DNA of 64,000 nt from the NCBI GenBank assembly GCA_001792895.1, contig MARA01000025.1, positions 186,001-250,000 on the forward strand, read 5' to 3'. Shown here one piece after another: positions 1 through 12,568 of this stretch. A program made the translations under genes and the position numbers. Source of the stretch: Lentinus brumalis. Taxonomy: Eukaryota; Basidiomycota; Agaricomycetes; Polyporales; Polyporaceae. The notes beneath the pieces were generated by a model that searched no databases, had not been told where the DNA came from, and saw nothing but the letters and a program-made list of their open reading frames with translations. Position 1 is the stretch's first letter, and every line of letters starts with the position of its first letter.

Positions 1-323
1 TGCTCAAAGATGGCGACCTAGACATTATGGCTGAAGGACGCGACGACGATACAGCTACTCGGAACACAAGGGGCTCGAGTGATTGAGATGAGGACGCTAT
101 ATATAGACGAGTCGCTCGCAACACCTAACTCGATGCAGACATCGCCATCGAGCAGCATCGAGCAGTTTGCAGCGAAACAGCGACGGTCGTCGTGGCAAGC
201 CCATAGCGCAACGCCCAACGAGTGCCCCAGAATACGGCCGTCAAGGATACCCCACTTCGGCAAGCAAGCGTCGCTTCGCCTTGTCCAACCCTCCCTCGTG
301 TGTGAAGCTGAGAGGACACGTAC

Positions 324-487
324 ATGTTGTAGGCAGAGCTTCTGCCGTTGGAATCCTGGGGAGGAGGCTGTCTGAGCCTGCGCGACGGGTCTTGCTGTTG
401 CTGGGCATAGACATGGTCGGGCTCGTCGGTCGCGAAGGGAGGCCTGCCAGCAAGCGGCGGAGTGCTGTAGATGACGGGTTGGGCCAT
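324..487 (-). CDS. First exon of an unknown Gln/Pro-rich protein, running off the left edge
   Basis: From the ATG at 487 the minus strand encodes about 54 residues rich in Gln, Pro, Ser and Arg (begins MAQPVIYSTPP, contains YAQQQQDPS). It then meets a good GTACGT donor at 323. The following sequence towards base 1 has several possible acceptors and I could not choose one, so the rest of the gene probably lies outside the window. The ATG lies divergent to the splicing-factor gene that starts at 825. No domain is recognised. It could also be a chance reading frame; the clean donor and the biased composition favour a real exon. Confidence 0.4.
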
Positions 488-824
488 GTGTCGCCAAGTT
501 TAAAGAGCGAAGTAAAAGAGAATGGATGCCTCGGGTGGACCAAGACTGGGAGAACGCTACCGTCGAGAGCCCAAGAAAGAGGAAGGAGAGATGATGGGAG
601 AGAGAAAGCTGCAACCGTGTGTCTCCTCCCGTCCATCGCCTCGGCTAAGTAGCCGTCCAGACGCCCAATTCCCGACCAATCGCTGCGCACGGCCGCAGGC
701 GTCTATGCATTGCTTCCCGGACCTTAACCCATCTGTTACAACGCGACATCGACTCCGAAACGCGTCGCTGCTCTTGACGTCGCGCTAGGTGGCGTCCAGA
801 CTCGTCTCCTCCTTGTTGCTCACC
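488..824. promoter_or_regulatory. Divergent intergenic region
   Basis: About 340 bases between the start at 487 (minus) and the start at 825 (plus). It would have to hold the promoters and 5' leaders of both genes. I see no TATA box or other motif I would commit to. The sequence before 825 (CTCACCATGG) is a good fungal start context. Confidence 0.4.
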
Positions 825-3800
825 ATGGACGTCGACATGAACGAGGCCGACGCCCTCGAGGCCCTCTCCAGCATCCTCGAGCGACTCACCGACAACCCCT
901 ACGACATCGCCCTCCATGCCGAACACATCCGCATCGCCCGCGCCACGGGCATGGAAGACCAAGTCGAATCCGCGCTCGAGATGATGACCGCGTTCTGGGC
1001 TGCCGGCGAGGATGTCTGGCTGCCTCTCGTCCAGCACAAGATAGCTGCAAGCAACCTTGACTCGCCCGAGGACTTGCGCGCCATCCTGGATCTGTTCACA
1101 CGCGCAGGGAGGGACTACTTGTGTGAGTAGCTCAACTGTATCTCTTGGACGTGGTCTTGAGTTTCATCCAGCAATCCCTATCCTCCAGAAGCACCTCGAA
1201 TTCCTCGTCGAACGCTACGAACACTACGCGGAGGCAGGAGGGAGGCCAGACCAGCTGGAGGAGCTGTTCTCGCCCGAATGGATGCACGACACCATGTCCA
1301 AGGTGGTCTACCAGGGGGCAGGACATCTGACAAAGGTGTGTTCCAATTGGCGACTTCGTGTTCCTGCAGAAATTCTCCCACTTTCTTCCCGTCTACTTGA
1401 CTCTACGGCGAAAGAAATGGGCTTCTGTGCCGCCGTTTCGTTGAGGTCTTCCGAGCGAGCGGTCTTCGCCAGTGGTCACTATGGACGGATTCCCGCGCGA
1501 CTCGTCCTGGCCGCTTGTCTGAGAATAACAACGGGTGCACATATGCGCTCCTGTTGTCCAATATAGGCTTTCAGGAAATGTGGCTGTCTGGTTGGCCGGG
1601 GTACTTGCACGTATAGTGCTCGTCATGACCGTTAAATATCTTGTTACAGCTTACGCATATTTACTGACATCATGCTTAGAGCCATCTCCTCTTCGATGTA
1701 CTACGGGACTGGGAGCTCGAGAGACTGCAGAACGCGAGCGGCGAGGAAAGGTATGCCCTATCGCTAGCTAAACACTGCACTACTGCTGACTGCTCACGAT
1801 AAGAGCAATGCTTGTCAGCCTTGTCGACGCAATGTTGCTTGAGCGACTGCAGCAACCGCACTCCAGTGAGTATATTCGTGCGAAACATAGTCTCGAAGCC
1901 AGCCGAACTAGGTTGCGTCCTACCCGTCCAAAAGCAGCGAAGAAATGAGTGACGGGACGGGACAGGATACAACCTAGAACGTCTGGTGACTCGCACGGCG
2001 GGCACGGCGCCAGCACTGGCGGCGGGAGATGTCGCGGAGATCCTCGACTGAGCTTGCCTAGCCGCGATATCGTCTCTCACTTTTGGGAGAAGAGAAAGGC
2101 TGCATAGTCCTGTGCATTCCTTGAGCTTCCCGCACACGACAGTGGACCCCGTCCCGTGAAGTTTCTAATTGCTTGAGAGGATCACAGCAGCCGATGCTCC
2201 ACTCAAGATATCTGACCTTTCAGGGCGTCGGGAATGCGGCAGAAAGGTGACACTTTCTTGCGACCGGTATTGGGTGGCTGTCCGCCGTGTCGTGCAGACT
2301 GGTGGAGGTTTCCGTCACGCACAACATATGGCGCCCAAGTACTCGCGCTGCCTGACACTGATCCCCCACTTGTCTGTACGAAGTCTTGGGACGGGTCCTT
2401 CGCTCTTCTCATCGTTGAGAAACGGGACCACTCGAATGGTACACTGACTCCTCTGCACAGACCATGACGAGACTTTCCAAGCATATTCCTCGTTCACGAC
2501 GAACTACAAACCTCCTGACGAGTATGAGCCCCTTCTGGTGCAGGCGTCCAAAGCACGCGCCCAAGCCGTCAAGGCGTACCAGAGGCGCGAATACTTTGAA
2601 AACTCCCTAGTAAGCCCGCATCCGCGTGGTCCCCGATGCACCTGCTGACACGCATACAGGCGCAGGCAGGCTACTCGCTCGACGGCTACGCATACTACCT
2701 CGCCTCCGAGCGCAAACACAAAACGCCGGACATGTTCATCCTGAAGGCGCTCTACGAGCGAGCGATCACGGAAGTGGACAGGCGTCGGTTCTCCGGGGAG
2801 GCGAACGCAGAAGAAGCCCTCCAGGCCTTCTGGACGGGCTATCTCGACCTCCTGGTACGTAACGCGCCGTGCCACATCCCTTCCATGACTGACCTGTTTG
2901 TGATTGTGTTCGCAGAGAACGCAGGATGTCGAAGATGACGAGATTTTGGTGACGTTCCGAAGGGGCTTGCGGAGTGTGCCTGCGTCCGGCGAGCTTCTGG
3001 CGCGTTACATGCGCTTCTTGGTGTGTTTCGGGATGCTGAGCTTCTTCGCTGTCTCTAATGCCTATCTGTAGGAACGAGCCTTGGAACCGGAGCAAGCTGC
3101 GGCGGAGGTCAACGGTAAGTTGAGTTCAATTGCTCACACGCCACCCTCGCTCATGCATCTCGCTAGCGATCTACGAGAAGGCACAAACAATAGGGCCCTT
3201 GCAGTCCAACATCGAGCAGCTGGTACCCGTCGTCCTCGCCCGCGCCGGCTTCGAGAAGCGCCTCATCGAAGCAGGGAAGGCAGGTCAGTGGCTTTCAGAA
3301 TCCGTTCCGTCATGTTGCCGACCGATTACCTACTCTTCCTATAGGCGAGGACGGCTTCGACAGCCTGCTCCAGATCGTCATGGACGGCATTGCAAGAGTG
3401 CGAAAGGGTGAGCGGCTTCTTCTCTATGCGGGTGGATAGACGTGGTGACTGAGCGCCTTAGCGTCGTCCGCTGGTGATCCCAGGCTCAGGCTGGAGAAGT
3501 ACTTGTCTGCGATTGTCAGTGTTCTACCCGTTCGCCTAGGTCCAAGTTGCTGACAGACCGCCAGTGTCTTGAGGTTGAGGACCTCCATGCAAACGCTCTG
3601 ATTCTCTGGGAGGACGCTACGAAGCACTACAAGACGAGCTACCTCGCATGGACGTCCTACACCGAGGTCCTCATGTAAGCCCCTCGTTATCCATACAAGG
3701 CATATACTGACCCAAAATTGCAGCCGCCAGCATCTGTACGACGACGCGCGCAGGGTGTTCCGAGATGTCGCGCACAAGAACACCGACTGGCCAGAGGCGA

Positions 3801-6020
3801 TCTGGGAGGCGTGGGTGTCCTTCGAGCAGCTGCACGGCTCCGTGGAGCAGATCGAGGACGCACTTGACCGCATCGAGCGTGCGCGCACACAGGTCAACAA
3901 CCGCCGTGCAAAGGTCGGTCATCACCGCCCATGCATCACCCTCATCCTGACAGGGACGTATAGGAAGCGCAGAAGGCTCAGCTGGCGGCTGCCCAGGTCA
4001 TCGCTGAGGTGCAGGCGTCCGTCCCCGTTGACGCGGCGCCTGTCCCGGCGCAGGCCCAGGGACAGGCTGCTATGGATGTCGATGCTGGCGCGGCTGCTGA
4101 GAGTGGGTCGAAGCGGAAGGCCGAGGATGAAGGCACGCCGGACCGGGACAGCAGCAGCAAGAAAGCCAGAGTTGGTGAGTGATTGGCCGGTCTGTGTGCT
4201 GCTAGTTCGTTGACCCAGACATATCATCGTTAGAGGAGCAAGCAAAGCTGAAGAGGTACGCTGCTACAGTTCAGAACATGATGTCCAGACAGCGACTGAT
4301 AACACCACAGAGACCGCGAGAACTGCACGGTGTTCGTGGCCGAACTTCCCGCCGAAGTGCAGGAAGACGAGTTGACCGCGCTGTTTAAAGACGTGAGTGA
4401 CCCTAAAGAAGCTCATTACGAGTCGTGTGCGTACTTACGAGATCCATACAGTGCGGGAGCATCCGCGAGATCAAGATCACCCATCTACCGAACTCCTATG
4501 TCGCTACCGTCGAGTTCATGGAGCGAGTGAGTGCCTCAGGAGACACGACTTCTGCATGACTCTCTGACGCGTCGTGTGCTCGTAGGATAGCGTTCCCGCT
4601 GCGCTCACCAAGGACAAGAAGCGGATACGCGGGCAGGAGATTGCTGTCCATCTTGCGTGGCGGTCAACGCTGTACATCACGAACTTCCCGGAGAACGCTG
4701 ACGACACCTTCATCCGGACGCTGTTTGGCAAGGTGAGCGATGCCTACTGTATGCGGGGGCCGTATCGTCGGCTCACGCCGATCGTCAGTATGGCGAGATC
4801 TTCGACGTGCGGTGGCCGAGCAAGAAGTTCAAGAGTACGCGGCGGTTCTGCTACGTGCAGTACACTTCTCCGGTAAGCACGCTCACTCCTGGGCGTTATC
4901 AGCTGTCGTACTGACATTGATGTACATAACCTCGCAGGCGGCTGCGGAGGCCGCGCTGGAGCTCAACGGCACCGACGTGGGAGAAGGTCATAGGATGTCT
5001 GTACTCATCTCGAACCCCGAGCGGAAGAAAGAGCGCACGGACAGCGACGCGAACGATCGTGAGGTATACGTTGCTGGTCTCAGCAAGTATGTCACGAAGC
5101 AGGAACTCGAAGGCCTGTTCAAGACGGTGAGTGTTACTTGTGGTCATTCGGTGCTGGTACTCGAGCTGATTGTGGAATGAAGTACGGTGCGGTGAAGGAC
5201 GTGCGGATGATCCTGGACGACAAGGGTCTGTCGAAGGGCTTTGCGTTTGTTGAATTCGAAAACGAGGTCAGTGTGTATCTCGGTGTCTCTGTGCAGTTCG
5301 TGACGTTCTCGCACAGAATGATGCGCGCGCGGCACTAGCGGCGAATAACCATGAGCTGAAGAAACGTCGCATTGCTGTCACTCTTGCAGACACGCGCGTG
5401 CGTGGCAAGAATAAGTGCGTATGCTACATCATACTGACCGGCTCGAGCTGACATGATCGTTTGGATCAAAGAGCGCCAGGGTACCGCGCGGAGGTCCGTA
5501 ATCGGTCTGTCCGCCTACGCAAAATTCCGCCTGGCACACAAGAAGGCTTGTTACAACAAGAACTCGAGAAGCACGCTAAGGTCAAACGCGTCGAAGTCTT
5601 TGCCGATATCGGAGAAGCGGACGTCGAGCTCGAGGACGCTGCCGTGAGTTCGATGTCTGTGACTCTGGTACGCTTGTATACTGAGGTGCTTTGTGCTGTT
5701 TTCCAGGAAGCGGGCAAGTTCCTTCTCCGATCTGACCCGATTGTCTTCAACGGCGCGACGCTCGAAATCGTCCCAGAAGCCACGAGCGGACCTGCCACAT
5801 CTCGCCCTCTCGCGCCTCCCGCAGGGAACACTGGGCTCTTCGTTCCGCGTGCGGCCGTCTCTCGCCCCCGCGCGGGTCTGGGCAGCAAGCAGAGGGGACG
5901 AAGTCTGCTCAGGCTCCGAGTGGTGCAGCCTCGAGTTCGGGTGCGGGTACGTCTGCAGCGGAGGGAGGTGGAGGAAAGGGACAGGATGACTTCCGGAAGA
6001 TGCTGTTGGGCGGCAAGTGA
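825..6020 (+). CDS. PRP24: SART3/Prp24-type U4/U6 snRNP recycling factor (HAT repeats plus RRMs)
   Basis: Nuclear splicing factor that re-anneals U4 and U6 snRNAs. About 25 exons join in phase: 825-1122, 1172-1335, 1680-1750, 1804-1865, 2461-2609, 2660-2854, 2916-3020, 3072-3114, 3167-3283, 3345-3407, 3462-3514, 3565-3674, 3724-3913, 3964-4174, 4234-4255, 4311-4392, 4452-4526, 4586-4732, 4789-4872, 4938-5126, 5183-5266, 5317-5414, 5472-5643, 5707 to the end. Residues 1-530 are HAT half-TPR repeats (e.g. RDWELERLQ, LAWTSYTEVL). Three clear RRMs and a fourth weaker one fill about 620-960 (TVFVAELPAEV, TLYITNFPEN, VYVAGLSKYV, KGFAFVEFEN). The C-terminus QDDFRKMLLGGK is the LSm-interaction motif. 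The last stretch needs either a 44-base intron (5842-5885) or one more G in the run at 5894-5897. Start: first in-frame ATG, with good context. Two introns are unusually long (344 and 595 bases). Confidence 0.93.
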
Positions 6021-6417
6021 CCGGGAACGACTGGGTGGCTCGTTTTCTGTAAAGTACTGCTTCACATAGTGCCATATCTTCGACCGGCCGTCTCCTTGCT
6101 TCATACTTATATATGCGTTGTGGCTAGCTATAGTGTTTTGCGTCGCTGCCGCCGAACAAGTATACGTACGGCCCGAGTCTCCGGGCGTGAGCATATCTGT
6201 CGAACGTTGACAGTACTCTTGACTTCGACATGAGCATGTTCAGGTTGCACACAGCCTGACCATTCCCGTCGTTGTGAGCCACGTCGTTGCAACTGCTACG
6301 ACAACATTTAGAGACACAGGCGTGGTAAGCCAGATTCACATCTCAAGGAAAATTGCTTCATGCTACTTAGTACTTGTGTTGATCATTGCTGCAGCACAGC
6401 AAAGTGACTCTGCCGCC
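6021..6417. other. Intergenic: 3' end of PRP24, promoter of the folate gene
   Basis: About 400 bases between two genes on the same strand. It must contain the terminator of the splicing-factor gene and the promoter of the dihydrofolate synthetase gene. No open frame or repeat worth calling. Confidence 0.5.
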
Positions 6418-8000
6418 ATGTCCATTGATCTATCTCTCGACCGAATTCGCAAGCTCTTGGCGCATTTCCCTGTGCCATACACCCGGCCTACGATCCACGT
6501 CGCAGGCACGAATGGCAAAGGCAGCGTGTGCGCCTACGTCTCATCCATTCTGGCCGCGGCAGACCCGCCTCTCGTGGTCGGGCGATTCAATAGCCCGCAC
6601 CTACTCAACTGGCTCGACGGCATCTCCATCCAGAACAAACCAATAACCCAGGAGACCTTCTGGCCAACACGGAACGAGATCCATGCCATCGACACTGAGC
6701 ACAGCATCGGTGCTTCCAATTTCGAGCAATATACGTGCATGGCGCTGCTCATCTTCGAGCGCATGCACGTCGATGTCGTCGTGCTCGAGGTGGGCATGGG
6801 CGGCCGGCTCGACGCAACCAACGTCGTCCCCGATGCGTGCATCCTCGTCTCCGCGTTGACCGCCGTGGACCTCGACCACCAGGCCCTCCTCGGCAACACC
6901 GTCGAGTTGATCACGCGCGAAAAGGCCGCGATCGCGCGGAAAAGTAAACCCTTCATCCTTGGGCCGCAGGTACACCGACAAGTCCAGGATGTCGCGCGGG
7001 AGATCGTCGAGGCGGCCGGAGGAGAACTCCTTCCTGCATGCTCCGTGGTACCGGTCGAGTGGGACGAGAACTTGGATGGGCCTCAGCGTCCGGCAGGAGC
7101 TGGCATTGGGGTCCCGCTCCTCCAGGCTGTCCAGATCTCTATGCCGAGCTTTGCGGACCCTGTTCGTGCACTCCTTCCGTTGCATGGAGAGCACCAGTAC
7201 GGCAACTTGGGCACCGCGGCTGGCATAGTCTCGGCTCTCCTGACTCATCCCTCTGTCCAACGTCATGTTCCCGAGCTGAGGCTGCACGAGCGTCTCACGC
7301 CTGCCGCCATCGCCCGCGGTGTGCGGGCTACGCGTTGGCCAGGGAGGTTATCGTACCACAACATCACCCTGCCCGCCAACCCCTCGACTGGCGAAACAGA
7401 GTTACGCCTGACTGTCCTGGCAGATGGGGCGCACAACCCCGCCTCGGCAGCCTCGCTCGCAGCCTACCTCACTTCCATACTCGAGAAGACAGGCAAAGGT
7501 CCGCTGACCCTCACATACATCCTCGGTCTCTCTCACTCCCCGCCGAAGACTCCGGTGCAGACTCTCGGCCCCTCCTCGAGGTTCAATCGCAATTGTCGAA
7601 GACCCGGGAGGTCCGCCTTGGAGCAGCCCTTCTCGCCTTTACACAGCCCGCACGCATGCCCTGGATCAGCGCTGTCCCGCCGGCGACTATACGCGCCGCG
7701 ATCGACACCCTCGTACCTCCATCATCCCAGACTGAGTCCAAGCCGGTGATCGATATCTACGAGGACGAGGCAGAGGTGCCTGAGGAGCAGCTCCAGCCAG
7801 GCGTCGACCCCGACAAGCAGGTGCTGGAGCGGCCCCCGCGCACGGAGCACGTCGAGCGTGCTCTGCGATGGGCCGCCAGCCGCCGGCGGGAGGGTGAGGA
7901 CTCGCTCGTCGTACTCGCCGGCAGCCTCTACCTCGTTGCGGATTTTTATCGGCTGCTGCAGAAGTACGGGCAGGCGGACGAGATCTGGGGCGCGAACTGA
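6418..8000 (+). CDS. FOL3: Dihydrofolate synthetase (Mur-ligase/FolC family)
   Basis: Adds glutamate to dihydropteroate, using ATP, in folate synthesis. There is no intron. The start at 6418 has an excellent context (GCCGCCATGTCC) and fits the family N-terminus LDRIRKLLAHF. Motifs: P-loop HVAGTNGKGSVCAYV near residue 28-40, SPHLLNWLDGISI, the Mur-ligase signature EVGMGGRLDATN, and DGAHNPAS at the start of the C-terminal domain. The frame breaks at about 7569-7572: upstream reads ILGLSHSPPKTPVQTL and the continuation (MPWISAVP ... LVVLAGSLYLVADFYRLL, stop at 7998) is in another frame. One extra C in that CCCC run gives the expected LGPLL and joins the two halves, so I treat it as one gene with a probable base-call error. 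Folylpolyglutamate synthase is the alternative family member; the short N-terminus and length fit dihydrofolate synthetase better. Confidence 0.88.
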
Positions 8001-9103
8001 GTCGGGATCTCGGGTGGGCCGCCGGGTTGAACATGCGCTAGAGCAGTCTCGAGAACACGCACTGTGGTTGGCGGAGAGAACATGCAGGGCGAGCGGGGTC
8101 CCGCCGGACTGGTTCTTTGCGGGTGGAGCATGCGAGATGGGAGGAATGATCAGCCGGTATAGAAAGTCTGCAACAGAACATTGGACGAGAATTGAGACAA
8201 CGTATGTAGTACCGAGCTGTAATGTATGAAACCATAGATGCCCAAGGGTCTACTGCATGGGACGCACCAAGGAACTCCCGCCGGCAATGTTCAGATCTCT
8301 GTACCCAGGGCTAGCACCCACTCAAGCAAGCCGTTACTCGAGATATCGGGCCTGCGACCGACCCCTCGGCAGGGTACTCTAGCACGATACTATCCGCCAA
8401 CCCCACCCGCCCATTTATCCGACGCTTATCCCGAGAAGCCTCGCCCGTGGGGAGCACCGGATCCGCCCATTGCAATGCACGAGCACACATACTCCCGCGG
8501 CCTCCCCACCACCACAATTGAGCGGGGCATGGGACTCGCTGAGCCTTGAGGCCTCATCGCGGTGCGATCGTGTGGACGCCGGTTGGGGTATGTCGGCGCA
8601 GCCTCGGGCGCAGGCCTGCCCTGCGCAATAGAGAACGCGAGAGATCGCAATAGAAAGCTTGTTTCGCCTCGCACGCTAACCGCGTTTGGGCCCCTAGACG
8701 TCCACGGGTGGTTTCGGCCACTTCTGCAGCCAGTGGCTGCTGTGTGCGGTTAGCGAGGTCGCCGGCGGGAAGGGGCACCCTGCCGGTGACATGGGTGAGG
8801 CGAGAGAGATACGACGGCTCACCGCTGTGAATTGATGGGTGCTGATTCGCCGTACGACTCTGTCGCTGGATGCGTGTGGGGAGAGGAGGACTGTGAGCGA
8901 CCGCTGAATGGTCGGATATACACCGATGTATTGCACCAAGAAGCACTGAAACATTACCAACCGCCTACACACCTACGCTGACCCTGGTGGGTCCATCGAC
9001 ATCGACGTCATGGTCACCGCGCTCCCGTCTTCCCCTCTGCTTTTGCACATTGCCTTGGCTGTCGTCCTCGTACATCCACACTACATCCGCCGGCCGAAGG
9101 TTT
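8001..9103. other. Intergenic between convergent genes
   Basis: Lies between the stops of the folate gene (+) and the Aos1 gene (-). Short open frames occur on both strands (e.g. 8238-8549 +) but show no splice structure, conserved motif or coding bias. I see nothing else in it. Confidence 0.5.
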
Positions 9104-11528
9104 TTACGGCATCCCCATCCTTACGACAGTGCCACCGCCCAGGTTGCCATCGAAGGTGAAGAAATTTGCGATGGGCGGCTCCCGCGCAGCCAGGGCCTTG
9201 AGGATGTCCTGCGCAAGCAGCCCTCCGACGACCGCACACACCGGGGACAATTCGTGCGCTGCGGTCGTTGCCAGGGTCCTGCAGACGGGGCGTGACGTCG
9301 CAGCGGGTGAGGGGCACGAAGGCAAGTCGTGGGTGGTAAGACGTCATGTATCGAAGGTGAGGGATATGAGGTGCAGTGAAAGAATAGATGCCGGTCGCCC
9401 GGGATCGACGATGAATGGTCAGTACGCAATGTGCTCATGGTCAGCAAGCGTCATTATAGCAGTGAGAGGGTGATGGACGCACTCGATGAGCTCTCGCGGG
9501 ATGTTGGGCAGCACCTGCTTGTTCACGCCCGCCTCTCCGATAAGCTTGTTTGCTATCTCCTCGAGCTCCTGCGCCGCCATCGGGTCGTCAGGCAGCGCGC
9601 CGGAGTGTGTGGCCTGGTACTCCCAAAGAGCTGGCACCCCACCACCACGATCCCGACGTCAGACCTGTCAGCCCCCCACAGCCTTATGTGGCAGACTCAC
9701 CGAGGACGGAGAACGGGATCGCGGGGTTGACTTCTTTCGTCTGGCGTCGCGTCATGCCCGTCCAACGGTGCTGGAGCGCCGTGCGAAGCGCGACATACGC
9801 TGCAGTGTTCTTGACGTTCTTGGATGCGTCCTTCTGCGCCGAGCGGTCCCTGCGAGGAGGCCGACACGAGTGTGAGAGACGGGGCGCATACAGTGAGCGG
9901 AAGTCTAATGGAACAAGACGCACGGCGCGATGTAGTCATGCTGGAGCAGGTCACAGAAGATATAGCCCAGCAGGCCGTACGTCCCGCCCGAGTAGAACGG
10001 CTTGCCCAAGCGTCGACATGTGTCGTTGAGACGTATCTGAGGGACACGTCAGTGCTACTCGCTGACGACACAGTCCGCAATGGAGGGTGTCGACATGGTA
10101 TGACGTACGCACCAAGGTAGTTCGGTCGACATCGGTCACACAGACCATGTCTACGCCTGCGAGGAGGGTCTCAAAGCCATTGTCTTCGAGGACGGAAGGG
10201 TCCGAAATTGTCTCCACTGCGACGAGAGGGTTCAGACTCTCTATCCTTGCTTTTGCGGCGTCCACTCGCTGCTCGCGGTGGTTAGCATACAGGCCGGTCA
10301 GTCAGGATACAAGGACAAGAGGCATCGGACGGTCAAACATGCGCGCTCTCAATCGACAGACACCGAGTGCAAAGCAGAGCCCGCAGTCGCTCGAGTCGTC
10401 TATACTGAGAACGCTAGGTAGTCCATCGCCCCAGAGATGCACACGCTCGGCAGCTGTTCACAGACAGTCACGGCGAACGTGGGAGGTGGTGTGGCCAGGA
10501 CGTCGCCAAGTAGAAGGACGCAAAGACAGGCTTTGACGCCGCATTTGCCGATAGAGGCAGAGTTTGCTCAGACCCCTCGGCATGTGCGGTCGCGATAGGC
10601 AAGATGGCACCACCTCAGCGTCCCACCAGCGGGAGACGTTCTGGCGTACGCCTTCGTTTTCACGTCGCTGAGAGCGCCGCTGCACTCGTGCCAGGTCCAT
10701 ACGGCGCAGGACTCTGCGCATGTGCTGGACGTCACTAGTCCCGCTGCACCTGCAGCCAAGCCATCCTTTCCGGGCCGTGTCCTATTATAGCCTCACCTTT
10801 TTGCCAACGTCTTCGTCTCTGAAAAAGAACCCTGCCCCGAGGTCCTGCTCTGCGACGTCATCTGAATCGACGACGATGAGCTTGCCGATACCAGCGAGGA
10901 CGATGTTCTTGATCGCTTCGGTGGCGACGCCCTTCAGTCGGACCATGAGAATCGTCGCATTCCGCATCCTGTTGCGTCACAAAGCACAAGTCAGTCTCAT
11001 GATCCTGCACGGAAAGCTTCGTCCAAGCATAGCACAAGGCTCTGCTCTCCCGACGTGCGCAACTGAGCGCTGCGAAGCCGCTCTGCGAGTCTCATGCAGC
11101 ACCTGCTGACGGCTGCACTGGCCGCCCTCGCGTCAAGATGCGACGTCGTTGCGCCAATGAAGACGCGCATATTCCGGGCTAGATGCTGCCAGATGGCGCC
11201 CTCGCTCACGGGCAGAGGGAGCGGGAGTAGTTGTGCATCACAGCCTCGCGCCTGACACTCGAACCACGCGTACCTTTGCTGGGCCTCCAGGCCCCAGAGC
11301 CGGATCTGCCTGTCGTACACGGCTGCTTCATCTGCGTAAGAAAAGACAAAGTTCTGGTGAGCATCGCTGCAAAAACCCAGAAGCAACTGAACAGAGCACG
11401 TCGGGCGACAGGGCACGCTAATCACCAACTTGGTTGCGGGGTCGCGTCTAGGGCGCTCGGAGGTTTTACTCGGGGTGCCCCTCCCGACCCTTCTGCTCAT
11501 ACTGGACGCGTGCCTCGTCGCCTGGCAT
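9104..11528 (-). CDS. AOS1: SUMO-activating enzyme E1 subunit Aos1 (SAE1-like)
   Basis: Non-catalytic subunit of the heterodimeric SUMO E1, which with Uba2 adenylates SUMO; ThiF/UBA fold. Eight exons, all joining in phase: 11489-11528, 11274-11331, 10797-10968, 10113-10268, 9924-10036, 9701-9849, 9483-9630, 9104-9278, giving 336 residues, the usual family length. Motifs: DEAAVYDRQIRLWGLEAQQR at the N-terminus, RNATILMV and GIGKLIVVDSDDV in the nucleotide-binding fold, RIESLNPLV, DMVCVTDVD, FCDLLQHDYIAPD, and the C-terminal SPVCAVVGGLLAQDILKAL followed by FFTFDGNLGGG. There is no catalytic Cys region, as expected for Aos1 rather than Uba1/Uba2. Three introns are long for this window: 11332-11488 (157), 10969-11273 (305) and 10269-10796 (528 bases). 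Confidence 0.93.
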
Positions 11529-12568
11529 TCCCGTGAGCACCCAGGTGCGCACCTTCCGTGATCGAGAGAGGGACGCTCTTCGTTCCTGGATCCGTCGTGG
11601 CCATCGGAAGTGTACGCAGTCCTTGAGCTGGCTGGTGGTGGGACTGAAGACGTTACTTGGCAACCTTGTTCTCGAGCGTGAGACTTTGCCTCTATCCGCT
11701 CGGGGAGACCGGGCAGAGTCGAAGAGCGGGTCGAGAGGGCGGGTAGGACTAAGAAGCTTGGCCTGGGGCTGGCACTGCACGCGTCACGGTGCGCGCGTTG
11801 TGACTTTGTTTCCAAATCATCGCCTTTTCGGGACGCCTCCTGCCTAATCTCGGCCTTTGCCGCCCACCCAGCCCTAACCATGTGCCCCCTGCGCGCATCG
11901 CCAGGTTCAGTGCTCACGCCAAACCTTCTGTCGTCTGCAGCGTGCAATTGCCCCCGGGGCGGGTCACGGTTCGCGACGATCGCACGGGCGCGACACCTTC
12001 CAAGCCTCGCGCGGAAGGCACAGGGTCAATCAACAGCCTTTGCACGCGTTTCTAGCTGGCAGGCGGAAGCTCTCCGGGACACACGGACAGCGGACGTGTC
12101 GCTAGTGCGAGTAGTGCGAGAGAGGACGGGACTGAGATGCATGATTGATGTTGATAATACAGACAGAACACAGACAACGAGCGAGCACAGCAACTAGAGT
12201 GTACATCCGAACCGTAAGATAGCAGCTTCCACACCGAGACCAAAACATAAACAAAACAAAACGCGACGATAGAGGGTGTCCGGGATCGTGTTCCGGAGGA
12301 TCTGCGTCGTCCCGCTCCCGGTGCCGGACCACCTCCGCACCTCCGCAACATACACCACATACTCAATAAAGACACAACAAGGCCAGAAGCCAGAAGTCAG
12401 ACGGCAGAAGACAGAAGGTAACAGCGCGGATGAGACGGTGCACGATGGTGTTGGACGCCTGAAAATAACGGTGCTATATGTCCCGAGAAGAGAAGGGAAG
12501 ACGCGGACGGGATGGAATGGAATGAAATGGATATCGAGGCTGCGGGACTCGGCGGCCCCGCGCCGAGC
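11529..12568. other. Intergenic: AOS1 promoter and transcription-factor 3' region
   Basis: About 1 kb between two minus-strand genes. It should hold the AOS1 promoter and the 3' UTR of the transcription-factor gene. A purine-rich stretch with imperfect CAGAAG copies lies near 12380-12420. No coding evidence. Confidence 0.4.

Noticed and set aside
8238..8549. 103-codon plus-strand frame after FOL3
   Set aside because: Pro/Thr/Arg-rich, no introns, no motif, and it lies in the 3' region between convergent genes.
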